IMG/VR virus record: IMGVR_UViG_3300008110_000055
Span: 1 to 59,685 of that record
Direction: 5' to 3' (one strand)
From: a virus
DNA: 59,685 nt
The notes below the pieces were generated by a model. That model had not been told where the DNA came from. It worked only from the letters and a program-made list of their open reading frames with translations, and did no database searches. Each line of letters begins with the position of its first letter. Position 1 is the stretch's first letter. The translations under genes and the position numbers were made by a program. Positions 51,444 through 58,237 of the stretch are shown piece after piece.

Positions 51444-52170
51444 CGTAGAACTCCTTTGTTGAGGGAGCAGACAGCGCAGGAGCCGTGTTAACTTCGAGAA
51501 CATAGAGCCTGTCCTTCTTACTTACGATCAGATCTACTGCACCGAAGTCCAGTCCGCAGTTACGCACTGCGCGCTGAGCCATGTGAACCATGTCAGTAGT
51601 GACCGGGTCCACGTTGTCGGAACAGTACACCCAGCCGTGATGATAGCTGCGGATAAGGGCCGAGTAGTCCTCCTCGCTAGCGCCGTTACGCTTGCGCTTC
51701 TGCTGCACGAAGAAGTTATCCGACCACGTGTTAACGTGGATACGGTACTCAGCTTTCTTACGGATGTAAGCAGTGTACAGCTTAGCATCAGGCAGATCAT
51801 CAGGAGTACGGCACACTACGATGCCGTCTCCCGAATGGCTGGTCAGCTTGGTGCGAGCGAAGACGATGCGTCCCTCCTTCTCACGCAGCCATGCCGCTGC
51901 TTCCTCCTTGTCCAGCCAGTACGGAGGCCGGTCTTCGGCGTTGCCGGTACGAATGAAGAACTCTCGCTTGTCCGTAGCAAGGTGCGTGTCGATGTTGAGG
52001 ATCTTATCCGAGTAAGTAACCGGACCGCAGTTACCCCAGAAGATTACCCGTTCGTACTTGCGGATAACCCGGTCAAGCCGGGACAGGGACACCCGTCGGC
52101 ACGACGGCAGACTGCGACGCAACACTGCGGCGCTGGCGCTGGGGCGAGGACAGACGATTGCAAACTTCAT
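51421..52170 (-). CDS. ATP-grasp ligase (249 aa)
   Basis: ATP-grasp family enzyme expected to activate a carboxylate as acyl phosphate and join it to an amine. The start at 52170 (MKFAIVCPRPSA) has GGAGAA upstream; the longer ORF to 52260 is rejected. Family residues: EYRIHVNTWSDNFFVQQKR (Lys/Arg), GLDFGAVDLIVSKKDRLYVL and LEVNTAPALSAPSTKEFYV (metal-binding Glu/Asn, TAPAL loop). It overlaps amidoligase 2 by 98 nt. Its partners are the two amidoligases. Confidence 0.85.
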   Translation of the reverse strand: MKFAIVCPRPSASAAVLRRSLPSCRRVSLSRLDRVIRKYERVIFWGNCGPVTYSDKILNIDTHLATDKREFFIRTGNAEDRPPYWLDKEEAAAWLREKEGRIVFARTKLTSHSGDGIVVCRTPDDLPDAKLYTAYIRKKAEYRIHVNTWSDNFFVQQKRKRNGASEEDYSALIRSYHHGWVYCSDNVDPVTTDMVHMAQRAVRNCGLDFGAVDLIVSKKDRLYVLEVNTAPALSAPSTKEFYVGQFNLL

Positions 52171-52990
52171 TGATGGGTTCTCCACAGATACGAATGTACT
52201 CGGCTGCGCTGGCGTAGTTGTTGAAGCGGATGTTGCCGGCCCACGCGTGAGCATGGTCATACAAGTTCATGACCACTTGCCGTTCGCTAGTCTCCGGCTG
52301 CTGAGCAAGCCACCGTCCAAACTCAGTATACTTAGTAGCTCCTTCGATCGCAAAGCTATAGATAAACTCACCTCGCGTCTGGCTCTCGATGCTGTCGATC
52401 CAGCTAGCCCAGTAGCGAGTGAACAGCATCTGAGCAACGAGCACCTTAGCATTGACGGTACCCTTGAACATGCGGAACTCGACACGGTTGTTGCGCAGAG
52501 CGATGCCGTGCCTACATGACTGCCTACCGAACGCATACCCGCCGTCACTATCCATATACCTGCAGCTCGCCATCGAGGCGAACGAGTTATAGCCGTAACG
52601 CCGTGCGATATGCCGCAAGAAGCCGGCGTTATGATCAGCGCCGCTGTAGAAAATAGCCCGCCGCCATGCCGGAGTTTTGTTGGCAGCATTCAGGTTGATG
52701 TGAAGACCGTATCGATCACCACCTTCTTCCATCTCCACACGAGAGAACAGAGTGGTAGCCATGCGGTAGATCTTACCGATGTCATCATACGCTCCGAACA
52801 CGAACTCTACACCGTTAGCTCCGAGAGAACCGTCGCGTTCAGCACGGATGCCACGCACCGTCTGAGCTTGGTTGAAAGAGAAACGATTGACGTTAACCTC
52901 AAGCTCGATGCCCAGACCGTAGCCGTTAGGGTCGAGACTACTGCCCCGGTAAAGTGGGCCGCGATAAGAGTGATACCCGTACTGACGCAT
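52073..52990 (-). CDS. Amidoligase-fold protein 2 (305 aa)
   Basis: Second member of the same family, similar in motif order to the protein at 49489 but diverged: LGIELEVN (about 27-34), ERDGSLGANGVEFVF (about 51-65), YGLHINLN (about 94-101), NNRVEFRMFKGT (about 171-182). The C-terminus (about 280-305) lacks conserved features and overlaps the ATP-grasp gene. Two paralogues with one ATP-grasp enzyme imply either two ligation steps or two substrates. Confidence 0.83.
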   Translation of the reverse strand: MRQYGYHSYRGPLYRGSSLDPNGYGLGIELEVNVNRFSFNQAQTVRGIRAERDGSLGANGVEFVFGAYDDIGKIYRMATTLFSRVEMEEGGDRYGLHINLNAANKTPAWRRAIFYSGADHNAGFLRHIARRYGYNSFASMASCRYMDSDGGYAFGRQSCRHGIALRNNRVEFRMFKGTVNAKVLVAQMLFTRYWASWIDSIESQTRGEFIYSFAIEGATKYTEFGRWLAQQPETSERQVVMNLYDHAHAWAGNIRFNNYASAAEYIRICGEPINEVCNRLSSPQRQRRSVASQSAVVPTGVPVPA

Positions 52991-53009
52991 GTTGTTAGCC
53001 TATGGTTAG

Positions 53010-53579
53010 TTACTTAGCGAGATTACCGTACATGGAGTAGTATCCACGGTACGATCCATTAGAGAACCAGCGGCCCTCGTGCCACTGACCGATGCTCTCG
53101 TTTACAATTGTAAGACTAGCATCCGGATGGATGATAGCGAACTTGTTGTAGCCGATAGCCTTTCCGATGACGAGCTTCTCGCGTTCGAGGATCTCCTTAG
53201 TCAGCAGGGTACCATACTTCTCGATGAACAACTGAGTGTCCGACTTGGTTGCATCGTACATGTCAGCACCACGAAGCACACCATTGTGTGCGAGCGCCGA
53301 TCCGTCCGGCAAACGGAACGGATGGGTACGTTCCTTATCAGTCAGGCCGTGGGTACGGATGCGGAAGTGGATGACGAACGGAGTACTGGCACCATGCTTA
53401 GCCATCAAAGACTTAAGCGAGCGCATGAATTCTTCCTTGGTCATGAACCCCTTGCGGATCTTGACCACACCGTTCTGCGCATAGGCGAATCCACCGCCGT
53501 CACCGTTCGAGTCCCAGCAATTGTTCAGTTCTTCTTCACTGATCGTCTTGCCTGCGGGTACAACTGCGATGATACACAT
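53010..53579 (-). CDS. Second class II amidotransferase/hydrolase (189 aa)
   Basis: Begins MCIIAVVPAG with Cys2 as N-terminal nucleophile. Motifs: NGDGGGFAYAQNG, FVIHFRIRTHGL, THPFRLPDGSALAHNGVL and KSDTQLFIE, as in class II amidotransferases; the family relation to the 421-aa protein is visible in the HFRIRTHG/IGHNRAAT and AHNGVL/VHNGTL segments. It is much shorter, a nearly pure Ntn domain, so it may be a free glutaminase or a peptidase. A palindrome (53580-53592) ends next to its ATG. Confidence 0.85.
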   Translation of the reverse strand: MCIIAVVPAGKTISEEELNNCWDSNGDGGGFAYAQNGVVKIRKGFMTKEEFMRSLKSLMAKHGASTPFVIHFRIRTHGLTDKERTHPFRLPDGSALAHNGVLRGADMYDATKSDTQLFIEKYGTLLTKEILEREKLVIGKAIGYNKFAIIHPDASLTIVNESIGQWHEGRWFSNGSYRGYYSMYGNLAK

Positions 53580-53592
53580 CTTACTCAGTAAC
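53580..53592 (-). promoter_or_regulatory. TTAC-N3-GTAA palindrome at amidotransferase start
   Basis: On the coding strand this reads GTTAC-TGA-GTAAG immediately followed by the ATG of the 189-aa amidotransferase. The upstream gene's stop (TGA) lies inside it. Confidence 0.7.
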
Positions 53593-53808
53593 CTCTAGCT
53601 TGCGATAGATAGTGTTGAGAGTCTCGAACTCCACGAGCTTCGTTACTTCATCGTCGTACTTGACACGCACGATAATGGAGGTAGTCACATCGTCCTCGTC
53701 ACCAAGTCGCGGATGACCCTTGACTCCGCTCAGTCGGGCGCGGATACCTTCACCAGCCACGTCGATGAATCCGCGAACCTTACTGAAGTAAACAACAGGC
53801 TTGCTCAT
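53581..53808 (-). CDS. Hypothetical protein upstream of amidotransferase (75 aa)
   Basis: Start ATG 53808 (MSKPVVYFSKVRG) with GGAG upstream is chosen. The protein has KGHPRLGDEDDVTTSIIVRV, a probable beta hairpin, and a charged C-terminus. It ends 1 nt before the amidotransferase start and lies just downstream of a sigma-70 promoter, so it probably leads the amidoligase operon. No family recognised. Confidence 0.6.
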   Translation of the reverse strand: MSKPVVYFSKVRGFIDVAGEGIRARLSGVKGHPRLGDEDDVTTSIIVRVKYDDEVTKLVEFETLNTIYRKLEVTE

Positions 53809-53836
53809 CTCTTGCTTCTCCTTCCAGTGTGAGAAC

Positions 53837-53865
53837 ATTATACGCTAGGCACTAGGCGTTGTCAA
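53837..53865 (-). promoter_or_regulatory. Sigma-70 promoter for the amidoligase operon
   Basis: Reading leftward: -35 TTGACA (53865-53860), 17-nt spacer, -10 TATAAT (53842-53837). Both hexamers are consensus. The first downstream gene starts at 53808, about 30 bases from the -10. The spacer and the 3' end of the upstream gene contain CGCCTAG/GCCTAGCG repeats. Confidence 0.9.
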
Positions 53866-54364
53866 GTCGATTGATTCCCCACTTAAGCTCTGCCTCTCGC
53901 AGTTTGCCGAGAGCAATGGCTTGAGTGACGCGCTCCATTGCTACCTTCAAGGCAGTCTCACTATCAGACGCAATGACTAGCGTGCTGGCATTCCATCCAA
54001 CGATAGAATGCCGACCATCGCCGTAGAACTTAACCTCTTTCCCGAAAAATACATCACCCTCAGTGTGCTGCTTTACAGCGTAATCCTCAAACACACCGCC
54101 GAGTTTCGGCCCATAGTTCCCACCTACCCGATAGTCAATAGGTAGTACAATCGGAAATAGAATCTGCTTAGCGTAGATGTTAAACACCTTAGAACCTGCC
54201 GGATATTTAGGCTCGGGGTACTGAGGGTCTAGATCGAACTCCTCGATCTCATAATCACCGCGACTAGCAGCCACAGCCTTCTCGGCTAGCTCCCTCGTCG
54301 TGAAGATGCAGTGGACTTGGTAATCGGAGTACTCTCCAGAACTTACAGCGTAACAGATAGGCAC
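53852..54364 (-). CDS. Hypothetical protein (170 aa)
   Basis: GTG start at 54364 with AAGGAG upstream, inside a TTAC palindrome. The opening CYAVSSGEYSDYQVHCIFTT followed by ELAEKAVAAS is a pattern I associate with phage proteins annotated only as hypothetical. The C-terminus overlaps the promoter at 53.85 kb. The middle (IVLPIDYRVGGNYGPK) is beta-rich. Confidence 0.65.
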   Translation of the reverse strand: MPICYAVSSGEYSDYQVHCIFTTRELAEKAVAASRGDYEIEEFDLDPQYPEPKYPAGSKVFNIYAKQILFPIVLPIDYRVGGNYGPKLGGVFEDYAVKQHTEGDVFFGKEVKFYGDGRHSIVGWNASTLVIASDSETALKVAMERVTQAIALGKLREAELKWGINRLDNA

Positions 54365-54367
54365 GGC

Positions 54368-54580
54368 CTACTCCTTACTAGTGTAAGAAATCAGAGCGTT
54401 AACCTCAGCTCTACGTTGGCACACGACGGCGTGACCTCGCGGCAGAGGGTGAACGTTCTGCTCTACGATAGATGCCGCATTCTCGCAAGCCTTCTTGTCG
54501 TAGAATTTACCGTGGACCTTAGCCGGTAAGCCTCGGTCCGTCACAGTCATCAGCACAAACACGATAGCCACGCTATACAT
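54368..54580 (-). CDS. Hypothetical secreted or membrane-anchored protein (70 aa)
   Basis: The N-terminus MYSVAIVFVLMTVTDRG is a short hydrophobic segment that may be a signal or anchor. Two Cys (ACENAAS, VVCQRR) suggest a disulphide outside the cytoplasm. The stop and last codons lie in a palindrome preceding the next gene. Confidence 0.55.
   Translation of the reverse strand: MYSVAIVFVLMTVTDRGLPAKVHGKFYDKKACENAASIVEQNVHPLPRGHAVVCQRRAEVNALISYTSKE
54374..54387 (-). promoter_or_regulatory. TTAC-N4-GTAA palindrome before 54364 gene
   Basis: CTTAC-TAGT-GTAAG on the plus strand. On the coding strand it reads into GTAAGGAGTAGGCCGTG, so the Shine-Dalgarno of the next gene directly follows the palindrome. 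Confidence 0.7.
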
Positions 54581-54596
54581 TAGCTTACTCCTTCAA

Positions 54597-55004
54597 TTAC
54601 ACAGTCTCGTACTGCCAGTCCGTATCAACCCAGCGCACGAAAGAATCGTGACGCTCAGCACCGCCGATAACACCACTCTCCTCCTCGCTTACACTGTAAG
54701 GACGGGACACGGTACGGACGCGGTAGTCGCCATTAACGCAAGCGATATACCGTCGGTAGCCGACAGTCTTGATCTCGACCGGCTTGACACGATACTCCCA
54801 GTGATCCGCGAAAGCCGGCGTACACTTGCCTCGAACTTCTGCCGGAGTTTCTAGATCAACCCACGTGTCTGACGCACTGATACGGAACTGACAACGAACT
54901 CCGTCTGCCCACGCCTTGATAACCTCGGCGTGCTTGTGAGGCTTAGGAGTGCACGCGGCCCGCTTCATCAGGCAGTGACACGCATCGTAATTGCAAGGAC
55001 ACAT
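54597..55004 (-). CDS. Hypothetical protein, FxxWxDxxW C-terminal family (135 aa)
   Basis: Cys-rich N-terminus (MCPCNYDACHCLMKRAAC), then HAEVIKAWADGVRCQFRI and WEYRVKPVEI, a combination common in phage proteins of unknown role. The C-terminus (VGYRRYIACVNGDYRV ... DSFVRWVDTDWQYETV) is related to the ends of the genes at 56511 and 56876, so it is one of three paralogous modules. A TTAC palindrome lies inside (54688-54700). Confidence 0.65.
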   Translation of the reverse strand: MCPCNYDACHCLMKRAACTPKPHKHAEVIKAWADGVRCQFRISASDTWVDLETPAEVRGKCTPAFADHWEYRVKPVEIKTVGYRRYIACVNGDYRVRTVSRPYSVSEEESGVIGGAERHDSFVRWVDTDWQYETV

Positions 55005-55024
55005 TATCAGTTACTCCTAGTCCA

Positions 55025-55228
55025 TTGATTGCAGCGAGTGTGGTGAGAAGTGATCGGAACGTAAACGTTACCGCTCTTGACCATTGTGGTACTCGTGTAG
55101 CGCTGCGTGCCATTGAGGCCGGCCTGAAGGGCGATGCCGAAGCACTGTGGGTGGCAAAGCTACTGCTCACCGCAGACGTAGGGTCGTCTCGTGTCCTGAC
55201 GCCGCCCTGTCCAACCACCCGTCATTGA
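55025..55228 (+). CDS. Uncertain lone plus-strand ORF (67 aa)
   Basis: The 237-nt gap 55005-55241 has no convincing minus-strand gene. The plus-strand frame from TTG 55025 contains gene-like helical text (RVALRAIEAGLKGDAEALW), ending RVLTPPCPTTRH. A short hairpin, ACCCGTC-ATT-GACGGGT, overlaps its end at about 55210-55226. No good ribosome site is seen. It may be a degenerate or acquired fragment, or a small RNA locus. Confidence 0.25.
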   Translation: MIAASVVRSDRNVNVTALDHCGTRVALRAIEAGLKGDAEALWVAKLLLTADVGSSRVLTPPCPTTRH

Positions 55229-55241
55229 CGGGTCGCGAGCT

Positions 55242-55841
55242 TCACCGTCGCTCAAGCCACCAAGTCGTGAAGGCCTTTAGGTTCGCGTGCTGCGAATCGA
55301 CGTCGGCCAGCTCCACGCCGACGTTTGGCGATCCGTTCGACTCTCTCAGGATCAGCGCTTTGTGGACGTCCGCCGAGAGACCACGATGGTACGGAAGGAA
55401 ATCGTCGACGAAAGCGGCGGGCATCAGTCGCTCGATAGCGTCACGTTTGGGACTAACGTCATGCCCGGCGCCAGCGGTCACAATCACGTGATCGATGGGA
55501 AAGCCAAGCGCCAACAGGTTGTGTCGGCGAGCTTCAGCAAAGGCCTCATCCAACGCGGTGACACAGACCAGTCGGTAGCCCTCGTCGGCCAACTGATTGC
55601 ACGCTTCCACGGCGCCATCGATCGCTGGGATCGTTGACCAGAACTCTTCGTTGAACTCAGATCGAAAGCGCGTCAGCGATTCGCCCGAGAGGCGCTCCAC
55701 CGCCCAGTGATCCATGGGCCAGTAGGCATCCGGATCTCGAAGCGCTGGGAGTTTGCCAAACGCCTTTTCCCACGCATTGGCGTAAGCGGCGTTGTAGTCG
55801 AGAAGCACACCGTCGGCATCCAATGCGATAGTCCTGGACAT
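55242..55841 (-). CDS. HAD-family 5'(3')-deoxyribonucleotidase-like (199 aa)
   Basis: Probably dephosphorylates (deoxy)nucleoside monophosphates. The HAD motif I is LDADGVLLDYN, with the two catalytic Asp in DxD; motif II VCVTALDE, then VSPKRDAI with Lys and a C-terminal AAFVDDFLPYH (DD of motif IV). DNA here is GC-rich with no CTAG, like the 43-45 kb block, suggesting recent acquisition. ATTAC-TTGA-GTAAG ends at its start codon. Confidence 0.85.
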   Translation of the reverse strand: MSRTIALDADGVLLDYNAAYANAWEKAFGKLPALRDPDAYWPMDHWAVERLSGESLTRFRSEFNEEFWSTIPAIDGAVEACNQLADEGYRLVCVTALDEAFAEARRHNLLALGFPIDHVIVTAGAGHDVSPKRDAIERLMPAAFVDDFLPYHRGLSADVHKALILRESNGSPNVGVELADVDSQHANLKAFTTWWLERR

Positions 55842-55853
55842 TACTTGAGTAAG
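55840..55853 (-). promoter_or_regulatory. TTAC-N4-GTAA palindrome at nucleotidase start
   Basis: On the coding strand this reads CTTAC-TCAA-GTAAT with the ATG of the nucleotidase starting in its last two bases (GTAATG). Confidence 0.7.
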
Positions 55854-55855
55854 AG

Positions 55856-56164
55856 TTAGTTACGTGCGCCGTACTTCGAGAGCAGACGATCCACACCACG
55901 CGCACTTTCGGTAGCACGCGGCGCATTGGCCGGAGCATTGCGGCGCACGATGGCCCAATCACCGAGCGCGAACAGCCCGTCCTTGCCGTCCTGATCCAGA
56001 CCATGCAGGCGACCGACCATGACGTAGGACTTGGGCGAGATGATCCACTTGCGCTCGAACTTCTTGCGCTTGGGATTGAACACGATCGTACCCATCTTCT
56101 CGATCGGGGTGAAGACTTCGCCGTTGCGAACCTGCGTCACGGGAATGGTGATGAAGTTACTCAT
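55856..56164 (-). CDS. Hypothetical protein (102 aa)
   Basis: N-terminal FITIPVTQVRNGEVFTPIEK, basic centre (NPKRKKFERKWIISPKSYVM) and Ala/Arg-rich end. The ATG lies inside a GTTAC-TCAT-GTAAG palindrome, a clear case where the motif covers the start codon. No family recognised. Gene order suggests early expression. Confidence 0.6.
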   Translation of the reverse strand: MSNFITIPVTQVRNGEVFTPIEKMGTIVFNPKRKKFERKWIISPKSYVMVGRLHGLDQDGKDGLFALGDWAIVRRNAPANAPRATESARGVDRLLSKYGARN

Positions 56165-56169
56165 GTAAG
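56156..56169 (-). promoter_or_regulatory. TTAC-N4-GTAA palindrome covering a start codon
   Basis: Coding-strand reading is CTTAC-ATGA-GTAAC, with the ATG of the 102-aa gene forming the palindrome centre. Regulation of initiation by structure or by a bound protein would be direct here. Confidence 0.75.
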
Positions 56170-56176
56170 ATTCTCC

Positions 56177-56371
56177 TCAGACCGGGAAGCTGGAGTTGTT
56201 GGCGCTCTTGTTCTGCTGCCACGCGGCACGCGCAGCCTTGCGGCTGGCATTGCGCTGAGCGTTGCCATTGCGCGCATCCTTGGCAGTCTTGCCGACGCGC
56301 TTACGCTTCTCGTTGTGGGGATTCTTGTAGTCCGAGGCGAGGTTGATCGGACGCGAGGAGAACATGCTCAT
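56177..56371 (-). CDS. Hypothetical basic protein (64 aa)
   Basis: Start ATG 56371 (MSMFSSRPINLASDYKN) with AGAAGG upstream. Later residues are Arg/Lys/Ala/Asn-rich (KRKRVGKTAKDARNGNAQRN), suggesting nucleic-acid binding. It lies just downstream of a sigma-70 promoter. Confidence 0.55.
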   Translation of the reverse strand: MSMFSSRPINLASDYKNPHNEKRKRVGKTAKDARNGNAQRNASRKAARAAWQQNKSANNSSFPV

Positions 56372-56425
56372 CTCAGGTGTAACCTTCTGGAATACTAGCA
56401 AGGCGCTAGCCCGGCACGCTCTCAC

Positions 56426-56439
56426 CTTACAACTGTAAG
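56426..56439 (-). promoter_or_regulatory. TTAC-N4-GTAA palindrome in 5' leader
   Basis: CTTAC-AACT-GTAAG lies between the promoter at 56.49 kb and the 56371 start, so it is transcribed in the 5' leader. A longer symmetric flank (GCTCTTAC ... GTAAGAGC on both strands, partially) extends the possible hairpin. Confidence 0.65.
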
Positions 56440-56475
56440 AGCGTGGTGCGGCTGGTTCCTCGATTTTGTGGGACT

Positions 56476-56504
56476 ATTATACGCTAGGCTAGAGGTGAAG
56501 TCAA
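56476..56504 (-). promoter_or_regulatory. Sigma-70 promoter
   Basis: -35 TTGACT (56504-56499), 17-nt spacer, -10 TATAAT (56481-56476). Flanks are nearly identical to those of the promoter at 58.25 kb (TTGACTTCACC and TATAATAGTCCCAC), indicating a duplicated promoter cassette. Confidence 0.9.
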
Positions 56505-56510
56505 GCGGAC

Positions 56511-56873
56511 TTACTTCGGCGTGACCTCAATCTCGGACGTGATCCAGTCCTTGTCCACCCAGCCGATGAAGTTTTCGCTAGTCTCCCAGCGATTCACCAC
56601 GGCCTGACTGACAGCAAGGCCGGTATTTGTCTCGCCTCGGAGGTTGCGGAACATAAAGCGACGGTACTTCTCACTCGTCACCTTGACCGGAGCCGGGCGA
56701 AGTTCATCCTCGCTCGACCACGCTGACCCGTGCACTCCGCCCGGATTCAGGGGATCAATGAGTACCAGCAGTGGATACTCGCCCCTGTTAGGATCAACGA
56801 ACAACACCGTAGCTTGGCGATTGAAGGCCGCACAAACTACACGATCACCGACCTTGTACTTGGTATTGCACAT
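56511..56873 (-). CDS. Hypothetical protein, FxxWxDxxW family (120 aa)
   Basis: Start 56873 (MCNTKYKVGDRVV) follows GGAGGTG; the longer ORF is rejected. N-terminus KVGDRVVCAAFNRQATVLFV resembles a small SH3/KOW-like barrel. C-terminal YRRFMFRNLRG ... ENFIGWVDKDWITSEIEV matches the gene beside it (56876) and one at 54597. Unknown function, but clearly a duplicated family. Confidence 0.65.
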   Translation of the reverse strand: MCNTKYKVGDRVVCAAFNRQATVLFVDPNRGEYPLLVLIDPLNPGGVHGSAWSSEDELRPAPVKVTSEKYRRFMFRNLRGETNTGLAVSQAVVNRWETSENFIGWVDKDWITSEIEVTPK

Positions 56874-56875
56874 GA

Positions 56876-57241
56876 TTACACCTCCACTTCGATGGTCTGC
56901 CACTCTTCGTCGATCCACTTGATGAAGTCGTCCCGGTCGACGCGCCATCGTCCGTTCTCGCGGTACATAGCGAGCACGGGCTCGTCCATGTGATCCTTCC
57001 ACAGAAACCGCTTGTACCGGAACGTCTTGGTCGGACGCTTCTCGCGGACAAGGGACATCTTACCGCCGTAAGTACTCTCCCCGTCCTCCTTGTACCAAGC
57101 CGTCCTCTCGTTGTCAGTACTGGCATCGACCACACCGAGAAACGGGCGGCTTCCCCATCCTTTGTAAACTAAGATGACCGGACAACCTTCGCCGTTGACG
57201 TAAGTCTTGCCGACTTCAAGCTGGAGCTTTTCAGTACACAT
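56876..57241 (-). CDS. Hypothetical protein, FxxWxDxxW family (121 aa)
   Basis: Paralogue of the 56511 gene: N-terminal LEVGKTYVNGEGCPVILVYK barrel-like segment and C-terminal YKRFLWKDHMDEP ... RDDFIKWIDEEWQTIEVEV. Ends 2 nt before the start of its paralogue, consistent with tandem duplication and divergence. Preceded by a CTTAC-TCCG-GTAAG palindrome. Confidence 0.65.
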   Translation of the reverse strand: MCTEKLQLEVGKTYVNGEGCPVILVYKGWGSRPFLGVVDASTDNERTAWYKEDGESTYGGKMSLVREKRPTKTFRYKRFLWKDHMDEPVLAMYRENGRWRVDRDDFIKWIDEEWQTIEVEV

Positions 57242-57247
57242 TGTTTT

Positions 57248-57261
57248 CTTACTCCGGTAAG
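57248..57261 (-). promoter_or_regulatory. TTAC-N4-GTAA palindrome before 57241 gene
   Basis: CTTAC-TCCG-GTAAG (plus strand), 7 nt before the ATG at 57241. On the coding strand the ribosome site is CGGAG within the palindrome. Confidence 0.75.
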
Positions 57262-57262
57262 G

Positions 57263-57622
57263 TTACAGGTTTTCCTCGATCCAGTTGGCGATGCGCTTGA
57301 ATCCCCAGCGCTTGCCGTTGGTGCCGACGTCGTTTACTTCGGCCAAGAACTCACGCACTTGGTACAAGCTATCGTCAGCGGCTTGGCCGAGAACGTCATA
57401 CACCCCGAGCTTGCGCTCGGTTTTGACCGTCATCATGCAGAACGACTCGCCACGATGCGGGTCTACGTCGATGCGTCCATTGTCCAGCACGTGCTGGAGC
57501 ACGCCGAGGCAACAGAACCCCCCATTGAAATCGGTGAGTCGGTCTTGGCACTGGTTGTACTCGCCGGAGCGAAGGGCCTTGACCCACTTGTTCTTGATGC
57601 GCTTGGGCAGCTTGATCTTCAT
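57263..57622 (-). CDS. Conserved phage protein, FCCLGVL family (119 aa)
   Basis: Pattern KWVKALRSGEYNQC ... GGFCCLGVLQHVLDN ... RWGFKRIANWIEENL is shared by many phage proteins of unknown function. The Cys pair in FCCLG is the hallmark. Start ATG 57622 is preferred; GTG 57628 is possible. A CTTAC-TCCT-GTAAG palindrome lies 12 nt upstream of 57622. Confidence 0.7.
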   Translation of the reverse strand: MKIKLPKRIKNKWVKALRSGEYNQCQDRLTDFNGGFCCLGVLQHVLDNGRIDVDPHRGESFCMMTVKTERKLGVYDVLGQAADDSLYQVREFLAEVNDVGTNGKRWGFKRIANWIEENL

Positions 57623-57633
57623 TGTCACGATTC

Positions 57634-57647
57634 CTTACTCCTGTAAG
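57634..57647 (-). promoter_or_regulatory. TTAC-N4-GTAA palindrome before 57622 gene
   Basis: CTTAC-TCCT-GTAAG (plus strand). On the coding strand AGGAGTAAGGAATC provides the likely ribosome-binding site inside or just after the palindrome. Confidence 0.75.
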
Positions 57648-57649
57648 AT

Positions 57650-57979
57650 TTAAGCGTGCTGGTTTTCCAGCATGGACGGATTCCACAGACACTCAGACCA
57701 CGCCACGACCTTTCGCCCATCGTCGATGATGGGTTCGAGCTGGTCAGGCCTAGGCGTAAAGCAGATGGTATCGGTGCGGAACCTTGCTCGCTCGTTTGCA
57801 GAGGCTCTCTTGAGCACCTTGTTACCGTCATGCAAAACTTCACACACCGTGACAACATTCGGATAAGACTGCACCGTGGCTACGCACTTGATGCCCGTGA
57901 CAGTCACTACCTTCCCTACCATATCAGGGAATCCGATCGACCACTTTACCCTGTAAGATTTTCCGACTTCGACTTTCAT
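57650..57979 (-). CDS. Hypothetical protein, barrel-like N-terminus (109 aa)
   Basis: N-terminus KVEVGKSYRVKWSIGFPDMV and VVTVTGIKCVATV resemble the small barrel of the neighbouring paralogues (KVGDRVV, EVGKTYV), but the C-terminal FxxWxDxxW module is absent. Codons for SYRVK contain a TTTAC-CCT-GTAAG palindrome. Start may be ATG 57979 or GTG 57982, after GGGAG. Confidence 0.6.
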   Translation of the reverse strand: MKVEVGKSYRVKWSIGFPDMVGKVVTVTGIKCVATVQSYPNVVTVCEVLHDGNKVLKRASANERARFRTDTICFTPRPDQLEPIIDDGRKVVAWSECLWNPSMLENQHA

Positions 57980-58029
57980 CACGCTTTCACTCCCTTAGTT
58001 GCTCTGCAACGCTTGGGGTACCTGCACAA

Positions 58030-58209
58030 TCATGCGCGTACCCCCATGCGATCGCGGCTCGCCACGATAGACGCCCGCCAGTCCCGCTCGCTGCGCTTGT
58101 GGGCCTTCTTCTCCTCGACCGCCACGAAAGCGGCCTGCTTCCAAGGATGGGTTGCTTTCGGCTTCTTTACTTTGTAAGGTTTGAACCCGAAGAATTCACG
58201 GATAGTCAC
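58030..58209 (-). CDS. Hypothetical basic protein (59 aa)
   Basis: GTG start at 58209 with TTGGAGAAC upstream, directly behind the promoter at 58.25 kb. Sequence is Lys/Arg/Trp-rich (MTIREFFGFKPYKVKKPKAT; ERDWRASIVASRDRMG). The PYKV codons are again a TTAC-N3-GTAA palindrome. Too short for a family call. Confidence 0.55.
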   Translation of the reverse strand: MTIREFFGFKPYKVKKPKATHPWKQAAFVAVEEKKAHKRSERDWRASIVASRDRMGVRA

Positions 58210-58237
58210 TACACGTTCTCCAACTTTTGGTGGGACT

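Noticed and set aside
54943-55218. Minus-strand ORF (91 aa) in the 55 kb gap
   Set aside because: Ser/Thr/Arg-rich out-of-frame composition, no ribosome site, and it overlaps the 54597 gene start by 62 nt.
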